Origin: Pelagerythrobacter sp041912895
GTDB taxonomy: Bacteria; Pseudomonadota; Alphaproteobacteria; Sphingomonadales; Sphingomonadaceae
Length of the DNA: 64,000 nucleotides
Direction of reading: 5' to 3'
NCBI RefSeq assembly: GCF_041912895.1
Contig: NZ_JAYSGI010000003.1
Span: 1-64,000 of the forward strand
The position numbers and the translations under genes were made by a program. Under the pieces are notes generated by a model. It was not told the origin of the DNA. It searched no databases and saw only the letters and a list, made by a program, of their open reading frames with translations. Positions 8,331 to 16,730 of the stretch are shown piece by piece (the stretch's first letter is position 1; every line of letters starts with the position of its first letter).

Positions 8331-10379
8331 TCAAGCGAGGTTGATCAGGATGTTGCCGACGCTGTCGACAGTTGCGACGCAGTCGCTTTCGATCAGGGTG
8401 GTCGAGTCCATCTCGCACACGATCGCGGGGCCCGGCACGATGTCGCCGGCCCGCAGTTTCGCCCGGTCGTAGATCACCGCATCCTGCTCGCGCCCATTCA
8501 TCCACAGCGTGTGGTCGCGGATCTTCGCGGCAGCCGGATCCCCGTCGCCCTGCTCGAGCTGCGCTGCCGGCAGATCGAGCCCGCTGCCGAGGCCGACCGC
8601 ACGCAGGTTCACGATCTCGTGCGGGGTTTCCATATTGAACGTGAACAGCCGTTCGTGCTCTTCGTCGAAACGCGCCAGGATGCCTTCGATTCCATCGCCG
8701 GAAAGCAGGTCCGGGGTGACGGACAGCGGAACCTCGAACGCCTGCCCCGCGTACCGTACGTCGATCTCGAACGTCGTCGTGATCTCGCCCTCAGGTACGC
8801 CATCGGCCAGCAATTCGCCGCGCACCTGCTCCGCCATTTCATCCAGCATGGCGATCAGGTCATCGACCTGCGTGGCCGAGGCCAGCCGCGACCACGACCG
8901 CGCCGTCTCGGTCCGCATCCGGGTCGTCGCATCGCCCAGCGCGCAAAGAACGCCCGGCGAAACCGGAGAAATGGCCGGCCACGAACCCATCAGGCGGGCG
9001 ACCGCATTGACGTGGAGCGGCCCGGCCCCGCCGAAGCCCATCACCGCGAAGTCCCGCGGGTCGTATCCCTGTTGCACGGAGATCATGCGCAGCGCGCCGA
9101 ACATGTTCTCGTTCACGATGTCGATGATGCCGCGCGCGGCATCCATCAGCCCGATCCCCAGCGCGTCGGCGATCGTCTGCACGGCCGCCTTTGCGCCATC
9201 CCGGTCGAGTTTGAACGCACCGCCGAGCAGGTTTTCCGGCAGATAGCCGAGCACGACGTTCGCATCCGTGACGGTCGGCAGTTCGCCGCCCTTGCCATAG
9301 GCGACGGGCCCTGGCACGGCCCCGGCCGATTGCGGCCCGACCCGCAGGGCGCCGGTCAGCTCCGGCACGTAGGCGATCGAGCCGCCTCCGGCGCCGACGG
9401 TCTTCACGTCGAGCGCCGAGGCGCGGACCGACAGATGGCCGACCTCGGTATTACGCTGCCGGCGCGCTTCAAGGTCCTCGATCAGCGCGACGTCGGTGGA
9501 GGTGCCGCCCACGTCCAGCGTCAGGATATTGCGGATGCCGGCATTCTGCCCCACCCAGATCGCGCCGGTGACGCCGCCGGCCGGCCCGCTCATCAGAATG
9601 TTGACTGGATGCTCCTCGGCTTTCTCGGAACTCATCAGGCCGCCGTCCGATCGCAGGAGCGACAGCCTGCCGTTCATCCCCTCGTCCGCCAGGCGGTTGC
9701 GGAGGTTCGAGACGTAGCGGGAGACGACCGGCCGCACAGAGGCATTGGCGACGGTGGTCAGCGCCCGCTCGTACTCCTGCATTTCAGGGAGGACCTCGTG
9801 GCTCACCGAAATAGGCACGTCCGGCAGGATTTCGGCCGCGAGTTCGCCGACACGCTTTTCGTGCGCACCATCGGCATAGGCGTTTATCAGGCAGACCGTC
9901 ACGGCCTCGACGCCGTTGTCCCTCAAGCGTGTGAGGGCGGCGCGCACGTCACTTTCCACCAGCGGCCGAACCTCCTCGCCCGCCGCGTTCATGCGGCCTT
10001 TCACCGTGACGGTATTCTCCAGCGCGGCCAGCGGTTCCGGCTTGGGCCAGACGATCCAGCCCGCGAGGCCGCCGGGCACGAAGCTGCGCGCGATCTGCAG
10101 GATGTCGCGATAACCCTCGGTCGTCACCAGGCCGACCTTCGCCCCCTTGCCTTCCAGCACCGCGTTGGTGGCCACGGTCGTGCCATGGAGGAAATATTCG
10201 ATCTCGCCGGCATCGATGCCCGCCTCGGCGCAGATCGCGGTCACGCCCGTCAGGATGCCTTCCGAACTGTCGGCGGGCGTGGAAGGCGTCTTGTGCCGCC
10301 AGAAATTGCCCGACGCCGCATCGAACAGCAGCAGATCCGTGAACGTACCGCCGACATCCACACCCAGTCTGTATCCCAT
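8331..10379 (-). CDS. Hydantoinase A/oxoprolinase family subunit
   Basis: A 682-residue ATP-grasping subunit of the HyuA family. It begins with the actin-like phosphate-binding motif LGVDVGGTFTDLLLFD, followed by HGTTVATNAVLEGKGA, a second ATP-site motif (LDVGGTSTDVALI) and GFGGAGPLH in the C-terminal third. It should work with the HyuB subunit encoded 17 bases downstream. The HMG-CoA-lyase-like gene lies just upstream (stop at 10398). No third small subunit of the acetone carboxylase gamma type is visible, which argues for a two-subunit hydantoinase or oxoprolinase or an acetophenone-carboxylase-like variant. Substrate unknown. Confidence 0.93.
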   Translation of the reverse strand: MGYRLGVDVGGTFTDLLLFDAASGNFWRHKTPSTPADSSEGILTGVTAICAEAGIDAGEIEYFLHGTTVATNAVLEGKGAKVGLVTTEGYRDILQIARSFVPGGLAGWIVWPKPEPLAALENTVTVKGRMNAAGEEVRPLVESDVRAALTRLRDNGVEAVTVCLINAYADGAHEKRVGELAAEILPDVPISVSHEVLPEMQEYERALTTVANASVRPVVSRYVSNLRNRLADEGMNGRLSLLRSDGGLMSSEKAEEHPVNILMSGPAGGVTGAIWVGQNAGIRNILTLDVGGTSTDVALIEDLEARRQRNTEVGHLSVRASALDVKTVGAGGGSIAYVPELTGALRVGPQSAGAVPGPVAYGKGGELPTVTDANVVLGYLPENLLGGAFKLDRDGAKAAVQTIADALGIGLMDAARGIIDIVNENMFGALRMISVQQGYDPRDFAVMGFGGAGPLHVNAVARLMGSWPAISPVSPGVLCALGDATTRMRTETARSWSRLASATQVDDLIAMLDEMAEQVRGELLADGVPEGEITTTFEIDVRYAGQAFEVPLSVTPDLLSGDGIEGILARFDEEHERLFTFNMETPHEIVNLRAVGLGSGLDLPAAQLEQGDGDPAAAKIRDHTLWMNGREQDAVIYDRAKLRAGDIVPGPAIVCEMDSTTLIESDCVATVDSVGNILINLA

Positions 10380-10397
10380 GAGCCGGAATTCCCTTCT

Positions 10398-11312
10398 TCA
10401 GATTGACTTCGGGAAAGGTGGCGCACCGGCGACCATTCCCGGCAGGGAACGGCCCATCAGGCCGCTCAACCAGTGGTTCGTTTCGATCAGGCTCGCCAGA
10501 TCGAGCCCCGTCCGCACGCCGGCGCGCTCGAACATGTAGAGGACATCCTCGGTGCACACGTTGCCCGCGGCGCCCGGCGCGAACGGACAGCCGCCAAGCC
10601 CGCCGATCGATGCATCCACCGAAACGGCCCCGGCCAGCACCGCGGCCCATACATTGGCGATCCCGGTCCCGCGCGTGTTGTGAAAGTGCACCCGGACCGG
10701 CACGTGCGGCACGGCATCGCGCAGTTTCATGACGAGCGACGTCACCCGCGCCGGATCGGCCACGCCGATGGTGTCGGCGATCGCGATTTCGACCGGCACC
10801 GCCTCGGCCAGCGCGCGAGCCATCCCGATCACGCGATCTTCGGCGACCTCCCCTTCGAACGGGCAACCGAACGCCGCGCCGATCGTGACCTGGCCGGTCT
10901 TGCCGGCATCGCGCGCGGCAGCGACGATTTCCTTCGCCGCATCGATCGAGCCATCGCTGCTCTGCCCCTGGTTCGCCATGGCGAAGGTATCGGTGGCGAC
11001 CGCGACGGCGCCGAGTTGATCGATGCGACCGGTGGCCAGCGCACGATCCGCGCCGCGCCGGTTCATCACCAGCCCGATGAAGGTGACATCATCGCGCTGG
11101 GGCAGGCCGGCGCAGACCGCCTCGGCATCCGCCATCTGCGGCACCGTCCTGGGATTGACGAAGCTGGTCACCTCGATCCGGCGGCTGCCGCCCGCGATCG
11201 CACGTTCGATCAGCTCGATCTTGTCGGCGGTCGAGATCGACGCCTTCTCATTCTGAAGCCCGTCACGCGGCGAAACTTCGACCATTTCGATCGTGCGGCC
11301 GCCCTGCGTCAC
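10398..11312 (-). CDS. Hydroxymethylglutaryl-CoA lyase family protein
   Basis: DRE-TIM metallolyase of about 304 residues that would split a 3-hydroxy-3-methylacyl-CoA (HMG-CoA in the classical case) into acetyl-CoA and a keto acid. Visible motifs are SPRDGLQNE near the N-terminus, the metal ligands in VHFHNTRG, and the catalytic-Cys loop GGLGGCPFAPGAAGNV. I choose the GTG at 11312, preceded by AGGTGGG, because the upstream in-frame ATG at 11417 adds 35 low-complexity residues. It is the first gene of the operon running through hyuA, hyuB and the CoA-transferase. An IclR-type palindrome lies about 130 bases upstream. Confidence 0.9.
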   Translation of the reverse strand: MTQGGRTIEMVEVSPRDGLQNEKASISTADKIELIERAIAGGSRRIEVTSFVNPRTVPQMADAEAVCAGLPQRDDVTFIGLVMNRRGADRALATGRIDQLGAVAVATDTFAMANQGQSSDGSIDAAKEIVAAARDAGKTGQVTIGAAFGCPFEGEVAEDRVIGMARALAEAVPVEIAIADTIGVADPARVTSLVMKLRDAVPHVPVRVHFHNTRGTGIANVWAAVLAGAVSVDASIGGLGGCPFAPGAAGNVCTEDVLYMFERAGVRTGLDLASLIETNHWLSGLMGRSLPGMVAGAPPFPKSI

Positions 11313-11432
11313 GGCCCCACCTGCCCGGTGCGGGGGCCGCACTGGCCTTCGGTCGACGGGATTGGATAACGTGTGCACCACATGGGCACGGTCTATTTGG
11401 GCCGGTCGCCCCGGCAAAGAATGAAGCCGATA

Positions 11433-11450
11433 ATTTCCGCACAGCGGAAC
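11433..11450 (+). promoter_or_regulatory. IclR-type operator candidate (HMG-CoA lyase/hyu operon)
   Basis: The sequence ATTTCCGC-ACA-GCGGAAC is a near-perfect palindrome in the 154-bp gap upstream of the HMG-CoA-lyase-like gene. Its core TCCGC-N3-GCGGA recurs upstream of four other transcription units in this region. Its symmetry resembles operators of IclR-family regulators; assignment to the regulator at 27076 is inference. Confidence 0.62.
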
Positions 11451-11466
11451 AACGGCTTCGCAGCCT

Positions 11467-12051
11467 CTATTTGCGTCCGGGAGTGGTGAATGGGCAGGAC
11501 TTCAGGCGTTCGAGCAGGTCGAAGGCCAAGATGAACTTCGCCATGCCGGTTAGGATCGCCATGATCATCCCAAATTCCACCAATTCTCCCGTCGAGAAGG
11601 AGGTGCGCAATCGCGCATGGAGGTCCGGCTCCACGACATCGGCTGCATTGGCGAGCGACATGACGGATGCCAGCGCGAGAATGGCCTTCTCGCGTTCCTC
11701 GAACGGTCCGTTCTCCGGGTCGTGCAGGCTATCGAGTTGTTCCTCGGTATAGCCCGCCGCCAGCGCCGCGGCCCAGTCGCTGCGGTTGCACGAAGCGCAG
11801 CCGTGCCGGCCGGCAAGATAGAGGCGGACGAGTTCGACCAGCTTGCGGTCGACACGGCCCGAGTAGAACAGATCGCGATAGAACGCATCATTGTACCAGT
11901 CGTAGGCATCGGGGGCGTTGGCCAGCACTTCCACGAAGGTCGTGTCGCCGTGCAGCTCTTTTGAGCGATCCCATGAGGCCTTGTGCCGATCGCTCATGGC
12001 TTCTCGGTTCACTCGTTCGAACAAGGTGTCTGGCGACATGGCGGCTTCCAT
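11467..12051 (-). CDS. Carboxymuconolactone decarboxylase/AhpD-like protein
   Basis: A 194-residue alpha-helical protein of the carboxymuconolactone decarboxylase superfamily. A RKLVELVRLYLAGRHGCASCN segment carries the CxxC pair typical of the AhpD-like branch; the His usually found four residues after the second Cys is Asp here (CASCNRSDW). Members are decarboxylases, alkylhydroperoxidase partners or uncharacterised redox proteins. It is the last gene of the cupin-MFS-cupin-dehydrogenase operon, its start lying 11 bases after the dehydrogenase stop. The start may instead be the ATG at 12039 (MSPDTLF), which shortens it by 4 residues. Confidence 0.85.
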   Translation of the reverse strand: MEAAMSPDTLFERVNREAMSDRHKASWDRSKELHGDTTFVEVLANAPDAYDWYNDAFYRDLFYSGRVDRKLVELVRLYLAGRHGCASCNRSDWAAALAAGYTEEQLDSLHDPENGPFEEREKAILALASVMSLANAADVVEPDLHARLRTSFSTGELVEFGMIMAILTGMAKFILAFDLLERLKSCPFTTPGRK

Positions 12052-12062
12052 CCCTTCTTTTC

Positions 12063-13082
12063 TCAGTCTGCTATGCGAATGATCACGCGCCCGATATCCG
12101 CGGCTTTCTCGCCGCTGAGCAACGCGAACGCGTCCGCGGCGCGATCGAAGGCGAAGCGACGGCTGAGCGCCGACATCACGTCGAGACGGCCGTCAGCGAT
12201 CATCGCCAGCACCTCCGCCTGTCCCGCGCCCGCACGAACTCCGAAAAGACGCAATTCGCGTTCGACGAGCGTCCATCCACCGATGCCGAGATCGCTCCCA
12301 CCGGTAATGGCGATCGCGCCGCCCATCGCTGCGAGGCGAAAGGCCTGTTCATTGCCCCAAGGCGAAGCGGTGCTTTCGAAGATCGCATCGCTTGGGCCCT
12401 GAGCCTCGATCACCTCTGCGGCGACATCATAGCCGTGCACCGGTATCGGGTAGACACGATCCGCCCCGATCTCGCGGGCGATATCTGCGCGTTTCCCGCT
12501 TCCACCGACGGCCGTCACTTGCAGGCCGAGCGCCTTGGCGGTCGCGATTGCACCAAGGCCCATCGCACCGACCCCGATCACTGTCACCGCCCCCCCGGCG
12601 GCGAGCCCCATCAGCCTGAAGCCATTGAGCGCGTCGACTGGGCCGGCGAGCATCGCAGCCTCTTCGAACGATACTCCGTCGGGCAAGCGGCAAAGCTTGT
12701 TCGCGGACACGAGCGTATATTCCTCGCACGCGGTCTGTCGCACCTGCACCGCAAAAGCCGGGTCGATGCACTGGTTAGTGCGGCCTCCCAAGCAACGCGC
12801 GCATTCGCCGCAATGATCGAGCGACAGTGCCGAAACTCGTGTGCCAGGGGCCGGGCCGGTTACATCGGGACCCAATTCCTCGACAATACCGGAAAAGTCG
12901 GCCCCGATCCCGACCGGGTATTGCTGGACGTAGCGCCCACCGCGGTTGAGAAACGTGCCGATGTCGGTGCCGTAGGGCGAATAGGCGACAACCCTCACCA
13001 GCGCCTGCCCGGGGCCCGGCACCGGCCGCGGCACATCGTCGATCCGCAGGTCGGCGGGTCCGTGCAAGCGTGCCGCTTTCAT
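12063..13082 (-). CDS. Zinc-type medium-chain dehydrogenase, catalytic zinc ligands apparently lost
   Basis: A 339-residue medium-chain dehydrogenase/reductase with a GroES-like N-terminal half and a Rossmann half (VTVIGVGAMGLGAI). The four-Cys structural zinc lobe is present (CGECARCLGGRTNQC). The usual catalytic zinc Cys (GICGTD-like) is YSPYGTD here, and the GHE motif is replaced by GADFSG. The enzyme may therefore act without a catalytic zinc or on an unusual substrate. It overlaps the upstream cupin gene by 4 bases (ATGA), so translation is probably coupled. NAD(P) preference and substrate are unknown. Confidence 0.87.
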   Translation of the reverse strand: MKAARLHGPADLRIDDVPRPVPGPGQALVRVVAYSPYGTDIGTFLNRGGRYVQQYPVGIGADFSGIVEELGPDVTGPAPGTRVSALSLDHCGECARCLGGRTNQCIDPAFAVQVRQTACEEYTLVSANKLCRLPDGVSFEEAAMLAGPVDALNGFRLMGLAAGGAVTVIGVGAMGLGAIATAKALGLQVTAVGGSGKRADIAREIGADRVYPIPVHGYDVAAEVIEAQGPSDAIFESTASPWGNEQAFRLAAMGGAIAITGGSDLGIGGWTLVERELRLFGVRAGAGQAEVLAMIADGRLDVMSALSRRFAFDRAADAFALLSGEKAADIGRVIIRIAD

Positions 13083-13828
13083 CGGGCGCCGTCGAACATC
13101 CAGACCATCACCGTAGCGCCGCGCTCGCTGGCGGACGCGGCAAGCAGACCATCAGCGGCAGAACCGACCGTGTAATCGCCGTCGCCATATCGATGCGCCG
13201 CGCCCGCGACATCGCCGTCGAGCACGAAGGCTTCCCAGTCGCCCGCCATAGCTGGAGCCGAGCCAGTCCAGCCCGGCGGAACGATGGTCATGAAAGTCCG
13301 CGCTCCGGTTTGCGGATCGCGGCTGAGCGATTTGATCTTCCATTCGCGAGGAAAAGCCGGATCGCATTCCGCCGGAATGTCGTCCACCTTGACCGAAAAC
13401 ACGTGCCCGCGCGGATCGGTTTGTCCGGGCAGCGGATATTCGGTGCTTCTTTCCGGTTCGGGGACGAGCAGAAGTTCCAGCATCCGGTCGCAACGCACCA
13501 GCGCGCGGGCTCCTTCCTGCGAGCTTTCGGCAAGGCCATGCACCACATGCGCGGGGCGGTAGAAATAATCTCCGCCATGCCAGTGGTGCTGCCCGTCGAG
13601 CGTGACCGAGCCGGACAGCATCAGGACCTCTTCGAAGCCTTCGTGGTAATGCGCCACCCCTCCGCCGTGCCAGCCGCGCGGGATATCCAGCAAAAACGTT
13701 ACGTGCCCAGTCGATACGTCGTGACCCAGCCGCTTGCGCCGCAGCCCATGCGTGCCCAGCACTTCCCAATCGACGTCGGCCGTGCGAACCGGTGCCAGCG
13801 GCGTTTCCAGCTTGGCGAGGGCAGTCAT
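13079..13828 (-). CDS. Two-domain cupin protein (copy 1)
   Basis: A 249-residue protein with two cupin-like halves. The first half has a metal-site motif (HYHEGFEEVLMLSG) and a later His in HVVHG. The second half contains KSLSRDPQTGARTFMTIVPPG, a signature shared with the other two cupin proteins of this cluster. Cupins of this build are often ring- or C-C-cleaving dioxygenases or isomerases, but the reaction here is unknown. The start at 13828 overlaps the stop of the MFS gene (ATGA) and its stop overlaps the dehydrogenase start, which places it inside a tightly coupled operon. A longer in-frame reading upstream is an antisense artefact of the MFS gene. Confidence 0.8.
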   Translation of the reverse strand: MTALAKLETPLAPVRTADVDWEVLGTHGLRRKRLGHDVSTGHVTFLLDIPRGWHGGGVAHYHEGFEEVLMLSGSVTLDGQHHWHGGDYFYRPAHVVHGLAESSQEGARALVRCDRMLELLLVPEPERSTEYPLPGQTDPRGHVFSVKVDDIPAECDPAFPREWKIKSLSRDPQTGARTFMTIVPPGWTGSAPAMAGDWEAFVLDGDVAGAAHRYGDGDYTVGSAADGLLAASASERGATVMVWMFDGAR

Positions 13829-15060
13829 GCTGATGTCTCCCGTTCTGTCGAGGCCATGACCCGGCGGAAGCAGTAGCCGCACACCACGGCGACCGCGATC
13901 AGCGCGGTGCACACATAGAAGCCGGGACGATAGCTTCCGAAGACGTCGAACGTCGCGCCCGCCGCCCAGACGCCCATGCCCGAGGCGATGGCTTCGAACA
14001 CGATGAACGCACCCGTGTATTGCCCGAGTCTCGGCCCCGCGAAGTAATCCGCGATCACCACCTGGGTCAGCACGTAGCATCCCGCCCAGCCCGCACCGAG
14101 CAGCAGCAGGCCGAGGAATGCGAACGCGGGCGTCGTGATGCTGAGCACCAGCGCGCCTGCCAGCAGGATCAGCTGCTGCGAGTTCCACACCCGGTTCGTG
14201 CCCCATTTCTCGGCCGCCATGCCGACCAGTACCTTGCCGACCAGGCCGGTGATGAACACCACGCTGAGCCCCATCGCGGCGCTGCGCGCATTCATTCCGA
14301 TATCCTGCAGGTACAGGAAGAGATTGAGCAGGAACGCGGTCGACGCGAAGAACGTGCCGAACGTCGCCATCATGAGCAGCGCCAGCGCAAGAGGGCGGCG
14401 GAGGTGCGGAGCGGTGGCCTGCGCGGGCCGGGACCCGGCTTCGTCCGCCAGAGCCGCAGCTTGCCCGCCACGCACGAGAACCAGGGCCGCCGGCAGCACG
14501 ACGAGCGGCACGATCGCGGCCCAGCGCACCACCTCGCGCCAGTCGAGCCCTTCCAGCGCCGCGACGGTTACGTTGGGAAAGATAGCCGCGCCGATACTGG
14601 TGCCGGACAGCGCGATGGATATCGCCAATGTGCGCTTCGTCGCAAACCATTCGCGAACCATCAGCACCACAATCACGACATGCGAGCACGCGAAGCAGAG
14701 ACCGAGCAGAACATAAAGCAGGTAGATCTGCTCGATCGACGTGGCATACGAATAGGTGAACAGCGTCGCCGCCAGAAGAATCAACCCCAGGTGCACGATC
14801 CGGGCGGGCTGGACGCGCAGCGTCAGGAAGCCGATCAACAGGCCCGAGCAGCCCGACGACAGCAGAAAGATCGTTTCGCGCAGCTTGAGCGCCCCGCGTG
14901 ATATTCCCAGATCTTCCAGGATCGCAGAATCGAGCGCGGGCAATCCCGCCGAGATGATGCCGTGGGAAACGGTCATCACCATCAGCAGACCGACAATCAA
15001 ACCCCACGATCGCCAGCGCGAGGCGCCAGAAGGAGCGGCGGATCGGGCAATCGCAGTCAT
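13825..15060 (-). CDS. Major facilitator superfamily transporter
   Basis: A 411-residue inner-membrane transporter with about 12 hydrophobic segments (for example GLIVGLLMVMTVSHGI and IYLLYVLLGLCFACSHVV) and a cytoplasmic loop with charged residues in the middle (about 190-215). I choose the ATG at 15060 because it overlaps the stop of the upstream cupin gene (ATGA); the in-frame ATG at 15102 would add 14 unrelated residues. It is sandwiched between two cupin genes, so it probably imports the substrate or an intermediate of the same pathway. Oxalate/formate- or monocarboxylate-type relatives are possible. Confidence 0.87.
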   Translation of the reverse strand: MTAIARSAAPSGASRWRSWGLIVGLLMVMTVSHGIISAGLPALDSAILEDLGISRGALKLRETIFLLSSGCSGLLIGFLTLRVQPARIVHLGLILLAATLFTYSYATSIEQIYLLYVLLGLCFACSHVVIVVLMVREWFATKRTLAISIALSGTSIGAAIFPNVTVAALEGLDWREVVRWAAIVPLVVLPAALVLVRGGQAAALADEAGSRPAQATAPHLRRPLALALLMMATFGTFFASTAFLLNLFLYLQDIGMNARSAAMGLSVVFITGLVGKVLVGMAAEKWGTNRVWNSQQLILLAGALVLSITTPAFAFLGLLLLGAGWAGCYVLTQVVIADYFAGPRLGQYTGAFIVFEAIASGMGVWAAGATFDVFGSYRPGFYVCTALIAVAVVCGYCFRRVMASTERETSA

Positions 15061-15848
15061 CGCGAGAGACGCTCGGCGCCGGGCGCACTGATCAGGTCCC
15101 ATGGACCGTCATGCCATTCGAGCAGGACGCACCCACCCTCGGTGCGCTCGTCGAAACCATGGATAGAGCGAGCAGGATTAAGTAAGTACGAGCCGGTCCG
15201 CATCGGGCGCGTATCGTCGGGTTGAATATCCCCTGACACGCAGAATATTTCCTCGTTGACCGGGTGCCAGTTGGGCCCGCCCCCCGCGAATCCTCCCGGG
15301 ACCTTGAGCAGGCGCGTGTCGGCGCCCGTCCGCGGATCCAGCCAGAGCACGCGCCGCTCGAATCCTTCGAGCAACCGGCCATTGATTGTTGGCACGAATG
15401 GGTCAACGGCGAAGCAGTCGGGGATATATACGGCCTCGGGGCAATCGCCTTCCGGCAAGACATCGCGGATCGCGACTACCGAAGCACCAGAAAGGGCCAC
15501 GATCCGATGCGCGATCGCACCTGGCAAAACTGCGAAGCCATTTTCCCCGATGATGTTTCCGTCGACTATCAGAACGCCCTTCAGGACGAAAAGCTGCAAG
15601 GTTCCGCTGCAGGAAGGCCACTCCAACTGCTCTTCGCCGGCGAAATCGAGAATGGCACTGCGCAAACTGCCATCCGCTGCATTGTTCAACAGCTTGCCCT
15701 TCGCGCGGACGCCCTTGCAGAGCGTTATGACCTCGTCGGGCAGATCGGCTTGATGAAGGCAGATCGAGGTATCGATCGCCAGAGCGCCGGTTGCGGGGTC
15801 GGAATTCGTCGAGGTCATACCTGCCTGTTCGTCACCATCGCCCGACAA
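15057..15848 (-). CDS. Two-domain cupin protein (copy 2)
   Basis: A 263-residue protein, first gene of the operon. The C-terminal half carries RRVLWLDPRTGADTRLLKVPGG and WHPVNEEIFCVSGDI followed by SIHGF, matching the metal-binding region and TGA(R/D)T signature of the neighbouring cupins. The N-terminal half (ICLHQADLPDEVITLCKG and onward) is a diverged cupin fold. The ATG at 15848 is used; an ATG at 15818 (MTSTN) is an equally plausible start. The protein lacks an obvious signal peptide, so it should act in the cytoplasm. The reaction is unknown. Confidence 0.78.
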   Translation of the reverse strand: MSGDGDEQAGMTSTNSDPATGALAIDTSICLHQADLPDEVITLCKGVRAKGKLLNNAADGSLRSAILDFAGEEQLEWPSCSGTLQLFVLKGVLIVDGNIIGENGFAVLPGAIAHRIVALSGASVVAIRDVLPEGDCPEAVYIPDCFAVDPFVPTINGRLLEGFERRVLWLDPRTGADTRLLKVPGGFAGGGPNWHPVNEEIFCVSGDIQPDDTRPMRTGSYLLNPARSIHGFDERTEGGCVLLEWHDGPWDLISAPGAERLSR

Positions 15849-15887
15849 TGAACCTCGAACTGCGGAGCAACCAAGGATTTTGCACTA

Positions 15888-15907
15888 ATATCCACCAGGC
15901 GGAAACA
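15888..15907 (-). promoter_or_regulatory. IclR-type operator candidate (divergent cupin promoters)
   Basis: Read on the minus strand, TGTTTCCGC-CTG-GTGGATAT shares the TCCGC-N3-G(C/T)GGA core found upstream of four other units. It lies in the 138-bp gap between the divergent cupin operons, about 50 bases from the minus-strand start and 90 from the plus-strand start, so one site could control both. Confidence 0.6.
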
Positions 15908-15986
15908 GGGGCGCTTGGTCGATGGAGGAGTGTTGTGCGTGTGGTTTATTCTTTAACCACGCAAGCCGATCGCGGGAAGAGCAGCC

Positions 15987-16730
15987 ATGAGACCCAGAAT
16001 CGTAAACCTCGATGTCGATAGCCTCGAATGGAAGCCGTTGGGCCCCCCCGGCCTTTATTCGCGTGAGCTCAGCCGCGATCCCGAGACCGGCGCGCGCACG
16101 GCGCTGCAGCGCCTTTCGCCAGCGGATCGCTACGAGCCTCCCAAAGTCGCGCATTATCATCACACCTACGAAGAGATCATCGGGATATCCGGATGCTTCA
16201 GCTTCGATTCGCGTATTTGGGTCACTCCGGGCACGTATGTTTTCCATCCGCCCGAGACGGTCCACGGCTTCAAGAGCGCAATCCGCGAAGAATCGACATT
16301 CCTGTCACGCGTCGGCCGTGATCTGGACTTCAATTTCGTCGAGCAACCGGAGCAGGACGATCTCTATTGCGTCGCCGAAACAGCTCCCCCACGCCAACCG
16401 GTGGTCCACAAGAGCGAGGACAACACGGCATCCATGATTCCGGGCGAATTGCTCGGCGATCGGGTTCGCGCGAGAATCCTCAGCACGCATCCCGAAACTG
16501 GCGAGGGCTCGGCGCTGGTCGAACTGCCTGCCGGCTGGACCTCCAGAACAGCTCATTTGGGCTGTTATCTCGAAATATTCATGATGAGCGGCGGCATCGC
16601 GGTGGACGGAAACGCCCCGGTCAAGGGGCGCGGCTATTTCTTCTTCCCGCCCGGGAGCGAAATCGGGAAGCTTTGCGCAAACGAGCCGAGCCTCGCTTAC
16701 GTGAATTTCGGCGGGGACATCGGCCTGTGA
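15987..16730 (+). CDS. Two-domain cupin protein (copy 3)
   Basis: A 247-residue protein with clear cupin metal motifs: HYHHTYEEIIGISG in the first domain followed by PPETVHGF, and a second domain with LGCYLEIFMMSGGI and a FFPPGSE segment. The LSRDPETGARTALQRLSP stretch is the same signature as in copies 1 and 2, so the three are paralogues. It is divergent from the minus-strand cupin operon and overlaps the following SDR-fusion gene by 4 bases (GTGA). The substrate is unknown; dioxygenase or isomerase chemistry on an oxygenated intermediate is an inference. Confidence 0.82.
   Translation: MRPRIVNLDVDSLEWKPLGPPGLYSRELSRDPETGARTALQRLSPADRYEPPKVAHYHHTYEEIIGISGCFSFDSRIWVTPGTYVFHPPETVHGFKSAIREESTFLSRVGRDLDFNFVEQPEQDDLYCVAETAPPRQPVVHKSEDNTASMIPGELLGDRVRARILSTHPETGEGSALVELPAGWTSRTAHLGCYLEIFMMSGGIAVDGNAPVKGRGYFFFPPGSEIGKLCANEPSLAYVNFGGDIGL

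Noticed and set aside
8289..10406. Long plus-strand open frame opposite the hyuA gene
   Set aside because: His/Arg/Gln-rich antisense product; the minus strand carries clear HyuA motifs with a good operon layout.
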